This document shows, in pieces, positions 3,883-12,845 of a stretch of 12,845 bases of DNA (the stretch's first letter is position 1; every line of letters begins with the position of its first letter). The notes under the pieces are model-generated. The model was not told where the DNA came from and searched no databases. It worked only from the letters and a program-made list of their open reading frames with translations. Source of the DNA: Rickettsia typhi (lineage in GTDB: Bacteria; Pseudomonadota; Alphaproteobacteria; Rickettsiales; UBA1997); contig CAMDRL010000021.1 of NCBI GenBank assembly GCA_945906835.1, positions 1 through 12,845 on the forward strand, given 5' to 3'. Made by a program: the position numbers and the translations under genes.

Positions 3883-6800
3883 GTGATTCAGGTTCGTAAT
3901 TTTGATCAAGCTCTTCTAAGAAAAAGCTTTAGTAATAACAAAGACAGAGAGGCAATTCCTTATCTGATCTCCCTCCAAAGAGAATCTTACGCAAAATTCC
4001 TACAGGCAAACATTACTTCAGAGAGAAAAGAAAATGTTGGAATTCAATCAGTGTTTAATTCTTTTTTCCCACTTTCAGATTCTGCTGGAAGAGTAACTTT
4101 GGAATTCGTAGGTTATTCTTTAGGAGAGCCTAAATATGAAGCTTATGAATGTCTATCAGCGGGTAGAAGCTTTTCAGCTCCTATGCGTGCTCAGCTTAGA
4201 TTAATTTTATGGCATCAAGAAGAAGGCAGCGAAGTTAAAGAAATTCGTTCAATAAAAGAACAAGAGGTTTATCTTTGCGATATTCCTTTAATGACTGAAA
4301 CAGGAAGTTTCATTATTAACGGCGCTGAAAGAGTTATAGTTTCTCAAATGCGTAGAGCTCCTGGTGTGTTTTTTGACAGCGAAAATGTTAAATTATCTGG
4401 CTCAAAATCTTATACTGCAAAAATAATTCCACATATCGGTTCTTGGCTAGATTTTGAATTTGACAGTAAAGATATTCTTTATTTCCGTGTTGATAAAAAA
4501 AGAAAAATTCCAGTTTCTTCGTTGCTTCGTGCAATTGGCTTGACTTCTGAAGATATGATTCGTGGATTCTATGGATCAATTGATGCTGTTCTAACTAAAA
4601 AAGGTTGGGCGACTAAATTTGATGAAGAAGCTTTTGTGGGCAAAAAAGCAGTTTATGATCTTGTTTGCGCTGATAGTGGAGAAGTTGTCGTTAAAGAAGG
4701 AAATAAACTTACTCGCAAATCTGTTGAAAAATTAAGAGAATTAAAATTCCAAAATTATTTACTAACTGACGAAATTCTTCTTGGCTATATTGTGGCTCAA
4801 GATTTAGTTGACGCAGATACTGGCGAACTATTGCTAGAAGCTGGAAGTATTGTTACTCCTGAAAGTTTAGAAATTTTACAAAAATTAAATTTCAAAACTA
4901 TTTCTATCGTTAACCCAAGTAAATCTGATGTTGGTCCATATCTTTACAACACTATGTTGATTGATAAAAACCAAAATCAAAAAGACGCTTTATATGATAT
5001 TTATAAAGCAATTAGACTTGGTGAATCTCCATCATCTGTAGAAGTAGCAAAAAATTATTTCGATAATTTATTCTTTTCTGATGCAAGATACAACTTGTCT
5101 GATGTTGGTAGAATGAAGATGAATCACAGATTGTCACTTGAGATTGGCAAAGAAGTTCTGCACCTTACTCATGACGATGTAAAGCAAACAATCAAAATTC
5201 TTAGTTTAATTAAACATAGCGATCTTAAAACTGATGATATTGATAACTTAGCTAATAGAAGGGTGCGCGCTGTTGGTGAACTAATTGAAAATCAACTTCG
5301 TGTTGGTATGTCAAGAATTGAGAAATCAATTGTTGAAAAAATGAATTCAGTAGAAGTTGACACAATCATGCCACAAAGCTTGATTAACTCTAAACCCCTA
5401 ATCACTGCGGTTAAAGATTTCTTCGCTACCTCTCAGCTTTCACAATTCATGGATCAAACAAATCCTTTGGCTGATGTTACTCACAAACGCAGACTTTCAG
5501 CTTTAGGACCTGGTGGTTTAACCCGTGAAAGAGCTGGTTTTGAAGTGCGCGATGTACATCCAACTCATTATGGCAGAATTTGTCCAATCGAAACTCCTGA
5601 AGGTCCAAATATTGGCTTGATTAACAGCTTGGCAACCTATGCTCGCGTTAATAGCTATGGCTTTATCGAAACTCCTTACAGAAAAGTTGTGAATGGCAAA
5701 GTTACTGATGATGTTGTTTATTTATCTGCTTTAGAAGAAGTTGATTTTGCAATTGCTCCAGCAGTTCTTGATATTGATGATAAAGGCAATATCAAATCTG
5801 ATTTAGTAAATTGTCGTAAGAATGGTGAATTTGTAATGATGTCTCCAGAAAAAATCGATTACATGGATGTCTCAACCAAACAAATCGTTTCTATTGCTAC
5901 AACTTTAATTCCATTCCTTGAGAATGACGATGCGAATCGTGCTTTGATGGGCGCAAACATGCAAAGACAAGCAGTTCCATTGCTTCGTCCTGATGCGCCC
6001 TTGGTTGGAACTGGTATGGAGGCAGTTATTGCTGCTGACTCTGGTGCCGCTGTAAAAGCTAAAAGAGACGGCGTGGTCAAATTCGTTGATGCAGCAAAAA
6101 TAGTTGTTGAGTCAATTGAAGATGGCATTCCACACATCGAGGTTTATGCCCTGTCAAAATATGTTAGAACTAACCAAGATACCTGCATTAATCAAAAACC
6201 TACAGTTATAGTTGGTCAAAATATAAAAACTGGTCAAATCATTTCTGATGGACATAGTATTTCTGACGGTGAAATTGCTTTAGGAAAGAATGTTCGCGTA
6301 GCTTTCATGCCTTGGAGCGGTTATAACTTTGAAGATTCCATCATTATCTCAGAAAAATTATTAGCATCTGATACATTTACCTCAATTCATATTGAAGAGC
6401 TTGATGTTGTTGCTCGTGATACTCGCTTAGGACCTGAAGAAATTACTCGCGATATCCCAAATGTTAGTGAAGAAGCTTTAGCTAAACTTGATGAAGAAGG
6501 TATAATTCACATTGGCGCTGAAGTGAAAGCAGGAGATCTTTTGGTTGGAAAAACCACACCAAAAAGCGAATCTCCAATGACACCAGAGGAAAAATTATTG
6601 AAAGTAATTTTTGGTGAAAAAGCTTCTGATGTAAAAGATTCTTCATTATATGCTTCAACTGGAGTTACTGGAACCGTTGTTGATGTTAAAGTTTTTTCAC
6701 GCAAAGGTATCGAGAAAGATGAAAGATCTGTCTATATCGAAATGCAACAAATTGAAGAAATTTCTAAAAGAAAAAATCTAAAAATTTCTTTCTTGGAAGA

Positions 6801-7968
6801 TTCTTTGAAGACAGCTTTAATCAAGTTATTTGAAGGCAAAAAACTTACAAATAATATTGAAAAGCTTAAGTCAAAATCAAAATTAGAAGCTGCAGAGTTA
6901 GAAACTTTGCATAAAAATCATTTAATCAAAGTAATTGTTGATGATGTTAAGTCTATGGATAAGGCTGAAAAACTTATCAAGTCTCATAATAAACAAGTTA
7001 CTGAAATTGAAAAAGAATTTACTGACAAAGTTGCTCGTATCAAAGCTGGCGATGAGCTGGGTCAGGGTGTTTTGAAAATTGTTAAAGTTTATGTTGCCAC
7101 TAAATACAGGTTACAACCTGGTGATAAGATGGCGGGAAGGCATGGTAATAAAGGCGTAGTTTCTAAAATTGCTCCGATTGAAGATATGCCTTATTCTTCT
7201 GATGGTGAGCCAGTTGATGTTGTGTTAAACCCACTTGGCGTACCATCTCGTATGAATATTGGTCAGATTCTTGAAACTCATTTAGGGTTTGCTTCAAAAG
7301 AAGCTGGTAAGCAAATTGGTAAACTTTTAGAGCAAGTTTCTCTTAAAAAAGCAGAATTTGTTAAACAGTTAAAAGATAAAATTTTATCAGTTTATACTGC
7401 AAAAGAAGAATCTGAAAAGATAAGTTCAATGAGTGATGAAGAAATTATCACATTCGCTTCTAAGCTTAAAAATGGAGTTCCATTTGCAACTGGAATTTTT
7501 GAAGGTGCGAAAGAAGAGTATATTACCAAATTGCTTGAGTCAGTTGGCGCAGATAAGTCAGGACAAATTGATTTATTTGACGGCAAAACGGGTAATAAAT
7601 TTGATCGTAAAGTTACGGTTGGATATATTTACATGTTGAAATTGCATCACTTGGTTGATGATAAGATTCACGCTCGTTCAATTGGACCTTACAGTTTGAT
7701 TACTCAACAGCCTCTTGGCGGTAAATCTCACTTCGGTGGACAAAGATTTGGTGAAATGGAGTGCTGGGCTCTTCAAGCCTACGGCGCTGCTTATTCGCTA
7801 CAAGAAATGCTTACAGTTAAATCTGATGATGTGGTTGGTAGAATTAAAATCTATGAATCAATCATTCAAGGTAACCAAAATTTTAATTGCGGTATACCTG
7901 AATCTTTCAATGTAATGATTAAAGAAGTGCGCTCACTTGGTTTGAATATTGAGTTGGTAGAAAAATAA
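3883..7968 (+). CDS. rpoB: DNA-directed RNA polymerase subunit beta
   Basis: The beta subunit forms one pincer of RNA polymerase and half of the active-site cleft. The 1361-residue length fits an alphaproteobacterial beta. The start is GTG with AGAGG 10 nt upstream. The region at about 257-345 is a lineage insertion holding two related units (DLVCADSGE at 259 and DLVDADTGE at 307). The rifampicin pocket begins SQLSQFMDQTNPLADVTHKR at 517. Its residues equivalent to E. coli D516, H526 and S531 (here D524, H534, S539) are all the sensitive-type residues. GYNFEDS (813-819) carries the acidic pair E817/D818, and GDKMAGRHGNKG carries active-site lysines K1082 and K1090. Residues about 945-1065 are a second, helical, charged insertion. 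The C-terminus has SIGPYSLITQQPLGGK and GQRFGEMECWALQAYGA. No frameshift or missing landmark is seen. Confidence 0.98.
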   Translation: MIQVRNFDQALLRKSFSNNKDREAIPYLISLQRESYAKFLQANITSERKENVGIQSVFNSFFPLSDSAGRVTLEFVGYSLGEPKYEAYECLSAGRSFSAPMRAQLRLILWHQEEGSEVKEIRSIKEQEVYLCDIPLMTETGSFIINGAERVIVSQMRRAPGVFFDSENVKLSGSKSYTAKIIPHIGSWLDFEFDSKDILYFRVDKKRKIPVSSLLRAIGLTSEDMIRGFYGSIDAVLTKKGWATKFDEEAFVGKKAVYDLVCADSGEVVVKEGNKLTRKSVEKLRELKFQNYLLTDEILLGYIVAQDLVDADTGELLLEAGSIVTPESLEILQKLNFKTISIVNPSKSDVGPYLYNTMLIDKNQNQKDALYDIYKAIRLGESPSSVEVAKNYFDNLFFSDARYNLSDVGRMKMNHRLSLEIGKEVLHLTHDDVKQTIKILSLIKHSDLKTDDIDNLANRRVRAVGELIENQLRVGMSRIEKSIVEKMNSVEVDTIMPQSLINSKPLITAVKDFFATSQLSQFMDQTNPLADVTHKRRLSALGPGGLTRERAGFEVRDVHPTHYGRICPIETPEGPNIGLINSLATYARVNSYGFIETPYRKVVNGKVTDDVVYLSALEEVDFAIAPAVLDIDDKGNIKSDLVNCRKNGEFVMMSPEKIDYMDVSTKQIVSIATTLIPFLENDDANRALMGANMQRQAVPLLRPDAPLVGTGMEAVIAADSGAAVKAKRDGVVKFVDAAKIVVESIEDGIPHIEVYALSKYVRTNQDTCINQKPTVIVGQNIKTGQIISDGHSISDGEIALGKNVRVAFMPWSGYNFEDSIIISEKLLASDTFTSIHIEELDVVARDTRLGPEEITRDIPNVSEEALAKLDEEGIIHIGAEVKAGDLLVGKTTPKSESPMTPEEKLLKVIFGEKASDVKDSSLYASTGVTGTVVDVKVFSRKGIEKDERSVYIEMQQIEEISKRKNLKISFLEDSLKTALIKLFEGKKLTNNIEKLKSKSKLEAAELETLHKNHLIKVIVDDVKSMDKAEKLIKSHNKQVTEIEKEFTDKVARIKAGDELGQGVLKIVKVYVATKYRLQPGDKMAGRHGNKGVVSKIAPIEDMPYSSDGEPVDVVLNPLGVPSRMNIGQILETHLGFASKEAGKQIGKLLEQVSLKKAEFVKQLKDKILSVYTAKEESEKISSMSDEEIITFASKLKNGVPFATGIFEGAKEEYITKLLESVGADKSGQIDLFDGKTGNKFDRKVTVGYIYMLKLHHLVDDKIHARSIGPYSLITQQPLGGKSHFGGQRFGEMECWALQAYGAAYSLQEMLTVKSDDVVGRIKIYESIIQGNQNFNCGIPESFNVMIKEVRSLGLNIELVEK

Positions 7969-7986
7969 ATAATATTTAGAGCGGTC

Positions 7987-8075
7987 TACCTCCCCTAACC
8001 CCTCCTTATCAAGGAGGGGGATTTGACCGAGTTTAGTATAAATACCCTATTTTAAAAAGGATGGGTTGGGGGGTA
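7987..8075 (+). mobile_element. MITE-like palindromic element between rpoB and rpoC
   Basis: The spacer holds an 89-bp element with imperfect terminal inverted repeats. The left arm 7987-8007 pairs with the right arm 8057-8075 over 18 base pairs (one G-T), with one mismatch and a 2-nt bulge. Nested in the left part is a perfect 9-bp hairpin, CCCCTCCTT-ATC-AAGGAGGGG (7999-8019). A further short inverted pair, CGGTC/GACCG (7982-7986 and 8025-8029), brackets it. The element begins and ends with TA, as expected of Tc1/mariner/IS630-type insertions that duplicate TA. It has no coding capacity. Its C- and G-runs contrast sharply with the surrounding AT-rich DNA. In RNA it would fold strongly between the two polymerase cistrons. 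No second copy is in the window, so the mobile nature is inference. Confidence 0.65.
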
Positions 8076-8121
8076 AAATGTAACAAAAGAATTCTGATTT
8101 TAAAAATAAAATAAATAAATC

Positions 8122-11100
8122 ATGTCACTAGCAGGAACCTCTTCTCACGGTCTTTTAAGTTTAACTTCTAATAGCGCAGTTGATCTTTTAGATTTTAACG
8201 CAATTAAAATTTCTATCGCTGATCCTGAAAAAATCAGATCATGGTCATTTGGCGAAGTTACTAAGCCAGAAACTATCAATTACCGTACTTTTAAACCTGA
8301 AAGAGATGGTTTATTTTGCGCTCGTATCTTTGGTCCAATCAAAGATTATGAATGTCTTTGCGGTAAATATAAAAGAATTAAATATAAAGGCATTGTTTGC
8401 GAAAAATGCGGTGTGGAAGTTACTTCTTCAAAAGTTCGTCGCGAAAGAATGGGTCACATTGAACTTGCAGCTCCAATTGCTCACATTTGGTTTTTGAAAT
8501 CATTGCCATCTCGTATCAGCACAATTCTTGGACTTACTCTTAAATCAGTTGAAAAAGTTATTTATTTTGAATCTTACATAGTAACTGATGGTCTAATGTC
8601 TCCTTTGAAAGATGGCATTATTTTAAGCGAAGATGAATATGCCAGATATCAAGAAGAGCATGGTCATGGCAGCTTTGTTGCTGAAATGGGCGCTGAAGCG
8701 ATTCAAAAAGTATTGGCTGGTCTTAAATTAAAGAAAATTCAAAAAGAATTGCGTGAAGATTTAGCAATTCAAACTTCTGAATTAAAAAAAGAAAAAATTA
8801 TCAAAAGATTAAAATTAATTGAACAATTCATTGATTCTGGAAATAGCCCAGCTTGGATGATCATGAGCGTGCTACCAGTTATTCCACCTGATATTCGTCC
8901 TTTGGTAATGCTTGATGGTGGTCGTTTTGCTACTTCAGATTTGAATGAACTTTATCGTCGCGTAATCAACCGTAACAACCGCTTGAAAAGATTGATGGAA
9001 CTAGGCGCGCCTGAAATCATCATCAAAAACGAAAAAAGGATGTTGCAAGAATCGGTTGATGCCCTTTTAGATAATGGCAGAAGCGGTGCTGTAGTTAAAA
9101 ACTCTAACAAAAAACCATTCAAATCTTTGAGCGACATGCTTAAAGGTAAACAAGGTCGTTTCCGTCAAAACTTGCTTGGTAAACGTGTGGATTATTCTGG
9201 TCGTTCAGTAATTGTAGTTGGTCCTGAATTGAAACTTCATCAATGTGGGTTGCCAAAAAAAATGGCTTTGGAATTATTCAAACCCTTCATCTATTCAAAA
9301 TTAGAACTTTATGGAAAATCTCCTTCAATCAAAGTTTCTAAAAAAATGGTTGAAGCTGAAAGATCTGAAGTTTGGGATATTTTGGATGAAGTTATTAAAG
9401 AACATCCGGTTCTTCTAAACCGCGCTCCAACTCTTCACAGACTTGGTATTCAAGCTTTTGAACCAATTCTAACGGAAGGTAAAGCAATTCAACTTCACCC
9501 TCTAGTTTGTGCCGCTTTCAACGCTGACTTTGATGGCGACCAAATGGCTGTGCATGTACCTCTTTCAATTGAAGCGCAAGTTGAAACTCGCGTTTTAATG
9601 ATGTCTACAAATAACATCCTAAGCCCTGCAAACGGTAAGCCAATTATTGTGCCTTCTCAAGACATTATTTTAGGTCTTTATTACATCACTATGGAAGGTA
9701 AAGATTTCACTAATGATGCAGTTAAAGCTAAACCAATAGCTGATATTTTTGAATTAGAGCATGCTTTAAATAATGCTACTATTTCTTTGCATGATAAAAT
9801 TCTTTATCGCTTTGCAATTAAAGATTCTGATGGCGAAAGATCTTTCCAAAAAGTTGAAACAACTGCAGGTAGAGTGATGCTTTACAACGATCTTCCAAGC
9901 GCTATGAAAAATGATTTGGGAATTGTGAATAGAATCATGACTAAAAAAGCTGTTACTAATCTTATCGATACAGTTTATAGAAATTGTGGACAAAAAGAAA
10001 CTGTAATGTTCTGTGATCGTATCATGGCTCTTGGTTTTAAAAATGCTTGTCAGGCTGGTATTTCAATTGGCAAAGATGACATGATCATTCCTGAAACTAA
10101 ACAAAAAAATATTGCAGAATCTATCGAAAAAGTTAAGAAACTTGAAAAACAATATCGCGAAGGCTTGATTACTGCTGGTGAAAGATATAACAAGGTTATT
10201 GACGAATGGACTCACTGTACTGATAAGATTTCTAAAGCGATGATGAAATCTATTTCAAGCTTCACTAACCCAGTTCAAGCCAACTCAATCTTTATGATGG
10301 CTGATTCTGGTGCTAGAGGCTCTGAAAGTCAAATCAAACAGGTTGCTGGCATGCGCGGTTTGATGGCGAAGCCATCGGGCGAAATTATTGAAACTCCAAT
10401 TGTTTCTAACTTTAAAGAGGGTTTGAGCGTTTTAGAATACTTCATCTCTGCTCACGGTGCAAGAAAAGGTTTGGCAGACACAGCTTTGAAAACAGCTAAC
10501 TCTGGTTATCTAACCAGAAGATTGGTGGATGTTTCTCAAGATTGTATCGTTGTTGAAGAAGATTGCGGCACTAAAGAAGGTATTATCATTGAGTCAATTG
10601 TTGATGATGGTAGAACAGTTACTTCTCTTGCTGAGCAAGTTTTGGGTCGTGTTGCCATTGAAGATATCAAAACTCCAGATGGTAAAAAAGTGGTAGTTAA
10701 GGCTGGCATCATGATTGATGAAGCTATGTCTGAAGCAATTGATAAAGCTGGAGTAAAGGTAGTTAAATCTAGATCTGTTCTAACTTGCAAAACCAAGAAT
10801 GGTGTTTGCGTTAAATGTTATGGTCGTGATTTATCAACTGGTAATATTGTTAGTATTGGTGAAGCAATTGGTGTAGTTGCGGCTCAATCAATTGGCGAAC
10901 CAGGAACTCAACTTACAATGAGAACTTTCCACATTGGTGGTGCGGCTCAAAGAGGTGCTGAACAATCTTCAATTCCTGCAGTTACTGATGGTGTGGTAAG
11001 AATTCTTGACAAAGGAACAATTACTAACCGTGATGGCAAAATTATTGCTATTACTAGAAACTCTGAAGTTGCCTTGCTTGATGAAAACCAAGTTGAAATT

Positions 11101-12267
11101 CATAGTTACAAACTTCCTTATGGATCAACTATTTTGCGTAAAAATGGTGAAACAGTTAAGAAAGGAGATCACTTAGCTGAATGGGATCCTTACAACATTC
11201 CAGTTGTTGCTGAAGCAAACGGTGTGGTGAAATACAATGATTTAACAGAAAATGTTTCTTTGCGTGAAAAAATCGAAGAATCTACTGGTGTTTCAACAAA
11301 AATCATCATCGATTGGAAGCAGTATAGTAAACAAGATTTAAAACCAAGACTTTCTGTTGTAGGCTCTAAAGATAGTATTTTGAAAGAATATCCTCTTTCA
11401 ATAAATACCATTATTAGCGTTCTTAACGGAGACGAAATTAAAGCTGGTGATATTATTGCCAGAATTCCAAAAGAATCTTCCAAAACTCGTGATATTACTG
11501 GTGGCCTTCCAAGAGTTGCTGAATTATTTGAAGCTCGTAAACCAAAGAATGCTTCTTTAATGAGTGATATTGATGGTAGAGTTGAGTTTGGTAAAGATTA
11601 CAAAACTAAACGCCGGATCATCATTAGACCTGAAGATGCTTCAAAAGAGCCAATCGAATATGCCTTCATTAAAACCAAACATTTATTTGTTGGCGAAGGT
11701 GATTTTGTTAAAAGAGGCGATGTGTTAGTTGATGGAAACCCAGTTCCTCATGACATTTTGCGTATTCTTGGTATGCAAGCTTTCACTAACTATATGGTTA
11801 ATGAGGTACAAAAAGTTTATCGTATGCAAGGTGTAAAAATTGACGACAAACATATTGAAGTAATTTTAAATATGATGTTGAAAAGAGTTGAAGTTACCAA
11901 CTCTGGAGAAACTACTCTTCTTGCTGGCGAATATGTTGACCGCGATGTATTTGAAGAAATTAATGTTAAGACAATAGCTAACAATATGAAGCCTGCGCAG
12001 TGTCAATCTGTGTTGCTTGGTATTACTAAAGCGTCTTTACAGACTAAATCATTCATTTCTTCGGCTTCATTCCAAGAAACTACTAGAGTTTTAACTGACT
12101 CTTCAGTTCAAGGTAAATTCGATGATTTGAAAGGCTTAAAAGAAAATATCATTGTGGGTCGTTTGATTCCTGCTGGTACTGGTCTTTTAGCTAGTAAATA
12201 CAGAAGAATTGCTAATCAGGAAAAGTCTGTTACTGAGGATGTTATGGACGGCGAAGACAAAGCATAA
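8122..12267 (+). CDS. rpoC: DNA-directed RNA polymerase subunit beta-prime
   Basis: Beta-prime is the other large catalytic subunit of RNA polymerase. The 1381-residue length fits an alphaproteobacterial form. The N-terminal zinc ribbon has C78, C80, C93 and C96. The catalytic NADFDGD places the Mg-binding aspartates at D469, D471 and D473. The second zinc site has C815, C889, C896 and C899. The bridge-helix region shows [20 protein letters not shown] and the trigger-loop region [18 protein letters not shown]-terminal switch and clamp segments follow ([33 protein letters not shown]). The ATG is fixed by an in-frame TAA two codons upstream, but the leader is A/T only with no Shine-Dalgarno. 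The 153-nt gap to rpoB contains the palindromic element. A terminator follows the stop. Confidence 0.98.
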   Translation: MSLAGTSSHGLLSLTSNSAVDLLDFNAIKISIADPEKIRSWSFGEVTKPETINYRTFKPERDGLFCARIFGPIKDYECLCGKYKRIKYKGIVCEKCGVEVTSSKVRRERMGHIELAAPIAHIWFLKSLPSRISTILGLTLKSVEKVIYFESYIVTDGLMSPLKDGIILSEDEYARYQEEHGHGSFVAEMGAEAIQKVLAGLKLKKIQKELREDLAIQTSELKKEKIIKRLKLIEQFIDSGNSPAWMIMSVLPVIPPDIRPLVMLDGGRFATSDLNELYRRVINRNNRLKRLMELGAPEIIIKNEKRMLQESVDALLDNGRSGAVVKNSNKKPFKSLSDMLKGKQGRFRQNLLGKRVDYSGRSVIVVGPELKLHQCGLPKKMALELFKPFIYSKLELYGKSPSIKVSKKMVEAERSEVWDILDEVIKEHPVLLNRAPTLHRLGIQAFEPILTEGKAIQLHPLVCAAFNADFDGDQMAVHVPLSIEAQVETRVLMMSTNNILSPANGKPIIVPSQDIILGLYYITMEGKDFTNDAVKAKPIADIFELEHALNNATISLHDKILYRFAIKDSDGERSFQKVETTAGRVMLYNDLPSAMKNDLGIVNRIMTKKAVTNLIDTVYRNCGQKETVMFCDRIMALGFKNACQAGISIGKDDMIIPETKQKNIAESIEKVKKLEKQYREGLITAGERYNKVIDEWTHCTDKISKAMMKSISSFTNPVQANSIFMMADSGARGSESQIKQVAGMRGLMAKPSGEIIETPIVSNFKEGLSVLEYFISAHGARKGLADTALKTANSGYLTRRLVDVSQDCIVVEEDCGTKEGIIIESIVDDGRTVTSLAEQVLGRVAIEDIKTPDGKKVVVKAGIMIDEAMSEAIDKAGVKVVKSRSVLTCKTKNGVCVKCYGRDLSTGNIVSIGEAIGVVAAQSIGEPGTQLTMRTFHIGGAAQRGAEQSSIPAVTDGVVRILDKGTITNRDGKIIAITRNSEVALLDENQVEIHSYKLPYGSTILRKNGETVKKGDHLAEWDPYNIPVVAEANGVVKYNDLTENVSLREKIEESTGVSTKIIIDWKQYSKQDLKPRLSVVGSKDSILKEYPLSINTIISVLNGDEIKAGDIIARIPKESSKTRDITGGLPRVAELFEARKPKNASLMSDIDGRVEFGKDYKTKRRIIIRPEDASKEPIEYAFIKTKHLFVGEGDFVKRGDVLVDGNPVPHDILRILGMQAFTNYMVNEVQKVYRMQGVKIDDKHIEVILNMMLKRVEVTNSGETTLLAGEYVDRDVFEEINVKTIANNMKPAQCQSVLLGITKASLQTKSFISSASFQETTRVLTDSSVQGKFDDLKGLKENIIVGRLIPAGTGLLASKYRRIANQEKSVTEDVMDGEDKA

Positions 12268-12279
12268 AATGCTAATAGT

Positions 12280-12311
12280 TTAAAAAAGAGGCCGAAAGAC
12301 CTCTTTTTTAA
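12280..12311 (+). terminator. Intrinsic terminator of the rpoBC operon
   Basis: A stem of about 12 bp pairs TTAAAAAAGAGG (12280-12291) with CCTCTTTTTTAA (12300-12311). The loop CCGAAAGA can close further as C-GAAA-G. The stem contains an A-tract on one side and a T-tract on the other, so it works as a terminator in either direction. It begins 13 nt after the rpoC stop and is the clearest operon end in the window. Confidence 0.9.
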
Positions 12312-12483
12312 TAAGAAAGATTCCCAAGGCTTTTAAATAAAGAGCCATCAGTCATATTATATTTGATGCGATTATCTTAAAAAGAATAAAAATATTTCAA
12401 TAGCTGATATTTTTAATAATCATTTTTCCCGCTAATGTAACTTGAATAATTTGGAGACAAATTGGCGTTATTACAAATAAATA

Positions 12484-12645
12484 ATTAAACCCTACAAACT
12501 TCGCATTTTTCAGATTAAATTTAGAATAATTTTAGCTTTTATAGCTGGCTCGTTTTTTGCGTTGCAAGTTGAGCTTGTTCAAGCTTTCGACAGCGATAAA
12601 ACTATCAGCGTTCCAATAACTAATAATAACAATTATCAAATTTAA
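12484..12645 (+). pseudogene. Signal-peptide-like fragment of an exported protein, no standard start codon
   Basis: An open frame from just after a TAA at 12478 to a TAA at 12643 encodes 53 residues if read from an ATT at 12484. It begins KPYKLRIFQIKFR (positive), continues IILAFIAGSFFALQVELVQA (hydrophobic, with a plausible AXA-like cleavage end V-Q-A) and then FDSDKTISVPITNNNNYQI. That is the layout of a Sec signal peptide with the first residues of a mature secreted or surface protein. There is no ATG, GTG or TTG at a suitable place and no Shine-Dalgarno close by. It is best read as the decayed 5' end of a gene truncated beside an insertion sequence. Alternatives are a chance frame or a rare ATT/ATA start. 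Confidence 0.35.
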
Positions 12646-12747
12646 CTATACATATTAAAAACTACAATTTACAATTCTTAATTTAACCTATACCAGATAA
12701 ACTATCTATTGATATTTAACTCCAATCATCTCTAATCATAATTTTTT

Positions 12748-12752
12748 GGAGA
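12748..12752 (+). promoter_or_regulatory. Ribosome binding site of the IS630-type transposase
   Basis: GGAGA at 12748-12752 lies 5 nt before the ATG at 12758. It is the best Shine-Dalgarno match in the window, in contrast to most of the resident genes, and it fixes the transposase start. Confidence 0.6.
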
Positions 12753-12757
12753 AAATT

Positions 12758-12845
12758 ATGGTAAAAGCTTATAGCGAAGATTTAAGGATTAGGATTATTA
12801 ATAAGGTTAAAGAGAACAAGGAAAGTCATGAACAGATAGCTAATA
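12758..12845 (+). CDS. IS630-family transposase, N-terminal 29 residues (runs off window)
   Basis: The visible protein begins MVKAYSEDLRIRIINKVKEN and continues KESHEQIAN to the window edge. The (A/T)YSxDLRxR(V/I)I opening followed by a helix that leads into a helix-turn-helix is typical of IS630-family transposases, whose DDE catalytic domain lies downstream, outside this window. IS630 elements insert at TA and move by cut-and-paste. Whether the copy is intact cannot be judged. Its strong GGAGA ribosome site and AT-rich leader suggest the 5' part is undamaged. Confidence 0.8.
   Translation, partial: MVKAYSEDLRIRIINKVKENKESHEQIAN

Larger units (their letters stand above)
12312..12757. other. 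AT-rich stretch between rpoC terminator and IS630 transposase
   Basis: No intact gene is seen in these roughly 450 nt. Contents: a small hairpin at 12328-12346 (GGCTTTT-AAATA-AAGAGCC, one G-T pair); a signal-peptide-like reading frame without a standard start (12484-12645); and low-complexity AT-rich sequence from 12646 that must contain the left end of the insertion sequence. I could not identify that end because the matching right end is outside the window. The rpsL-rpsG-fusA genes that commonly follow rpoC are absent. Confidence 0.6.

Noticed and set aside
5431..5500. Possible rifampicin-resistance substitutions in RpoB
   Set aside because: The residues equivalent to D516, H526 and S531 are all of the sensitive type, so no resistance change is seen in the main pocket.
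12308..12355. Minus-strand mini-frame MTDGSLFKSLGNLSY ending in the terminator stem
   Set aside because: It looks slightly protein-like and is oriented as a convergent gene end, but is only 15 codons with an upstream stop close by. Too short to support.
12641..12725. Loose direct repeats TTTAAC(C)TATAC (12641 and 12682) as insertion-sequence ends
   Set aside because: They are short, imperfect and lie in low-complexity AT-rich DNA. Without the right end of the element they cannot be called terminal repeats.

Overview
The window is a compact, AT-rich (by eye about one third G+C) stretch of a bacterial chromosome carrying the conserved translation/transcription cluster tuf - tRNA-Trp - secE - nusG - rplK - rplA - rplJ - rplL - rpoB - rpoC, all on the + strand. 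Protein features (beta subunit of 1361 residues with the proteobacterial lineage insertions, beta-prime of 1381 residues, EF-Tu ending in VSKVLK), low G+C, poor Shine-Dalgarno sequences, intergenic palindromic elements and an IS630-type transposase suggest an alphaproteobacterium, most likely a host-associated Rickettsiales- or Holosporales-like lineage. That placement is inference from recognised sequence patterns, not from a tree.

Layout. Positions 1-531 hold the 3' end of tuf, a 75-residue predicted lipoprotein that I do not recognise, and tRNA-Trp(CCA), packed with gaps of 7 nt each and closed by a strong hairpin with a T-tract. Positions 555-1305 hold secE (TTG start) and nusG, followed by a small terminator-like hairpin. 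Positions 1453-3617 hold the four stalk-region ribosomal proteins L11, L1, L10 and L7/L12. There is no room for a classical L10 leader between rplA and rplJ. The 265-nt rplL-rpoB gap is unusually structured: a mini-hairpin on the rplL stop codon, two further hairpins, a degenerate 12-nt repeat and a G+C-rich palindrome. rpoB (GTG start) and rpoC (ATG start) fill 3883-12267 and are separated by an 89-bp MITE-like palindromic element bounded by TA dinucleotides. A clean intrinsic terminator ends the operon.

Downstream of rpoC the usual rpsL-rpsG-fusA genes are not seen. Instead there is about 450 nt of AT-rich DNA with a 53-codon signal-peptide-like remnant lacking a standard start codon, and then the first 29 codons of an IS630-family transposase running off the window.

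The core genes are ordinary and intact: they supply EF-Tu, the SecE translocon subunit, the NusG elongation factor, the ribosomal GTPase-associated stalk and the two large RNA polymerase subunits. The points worth attention are in the gaps: mobile or palindromic elements inserted inside an essential operon, the terminator placed 23 nt before secE, the unknown lipoprotein between tuf and the tRNA, and the broken synteny after rpoC. I saw no sign of a new multi-gene system.
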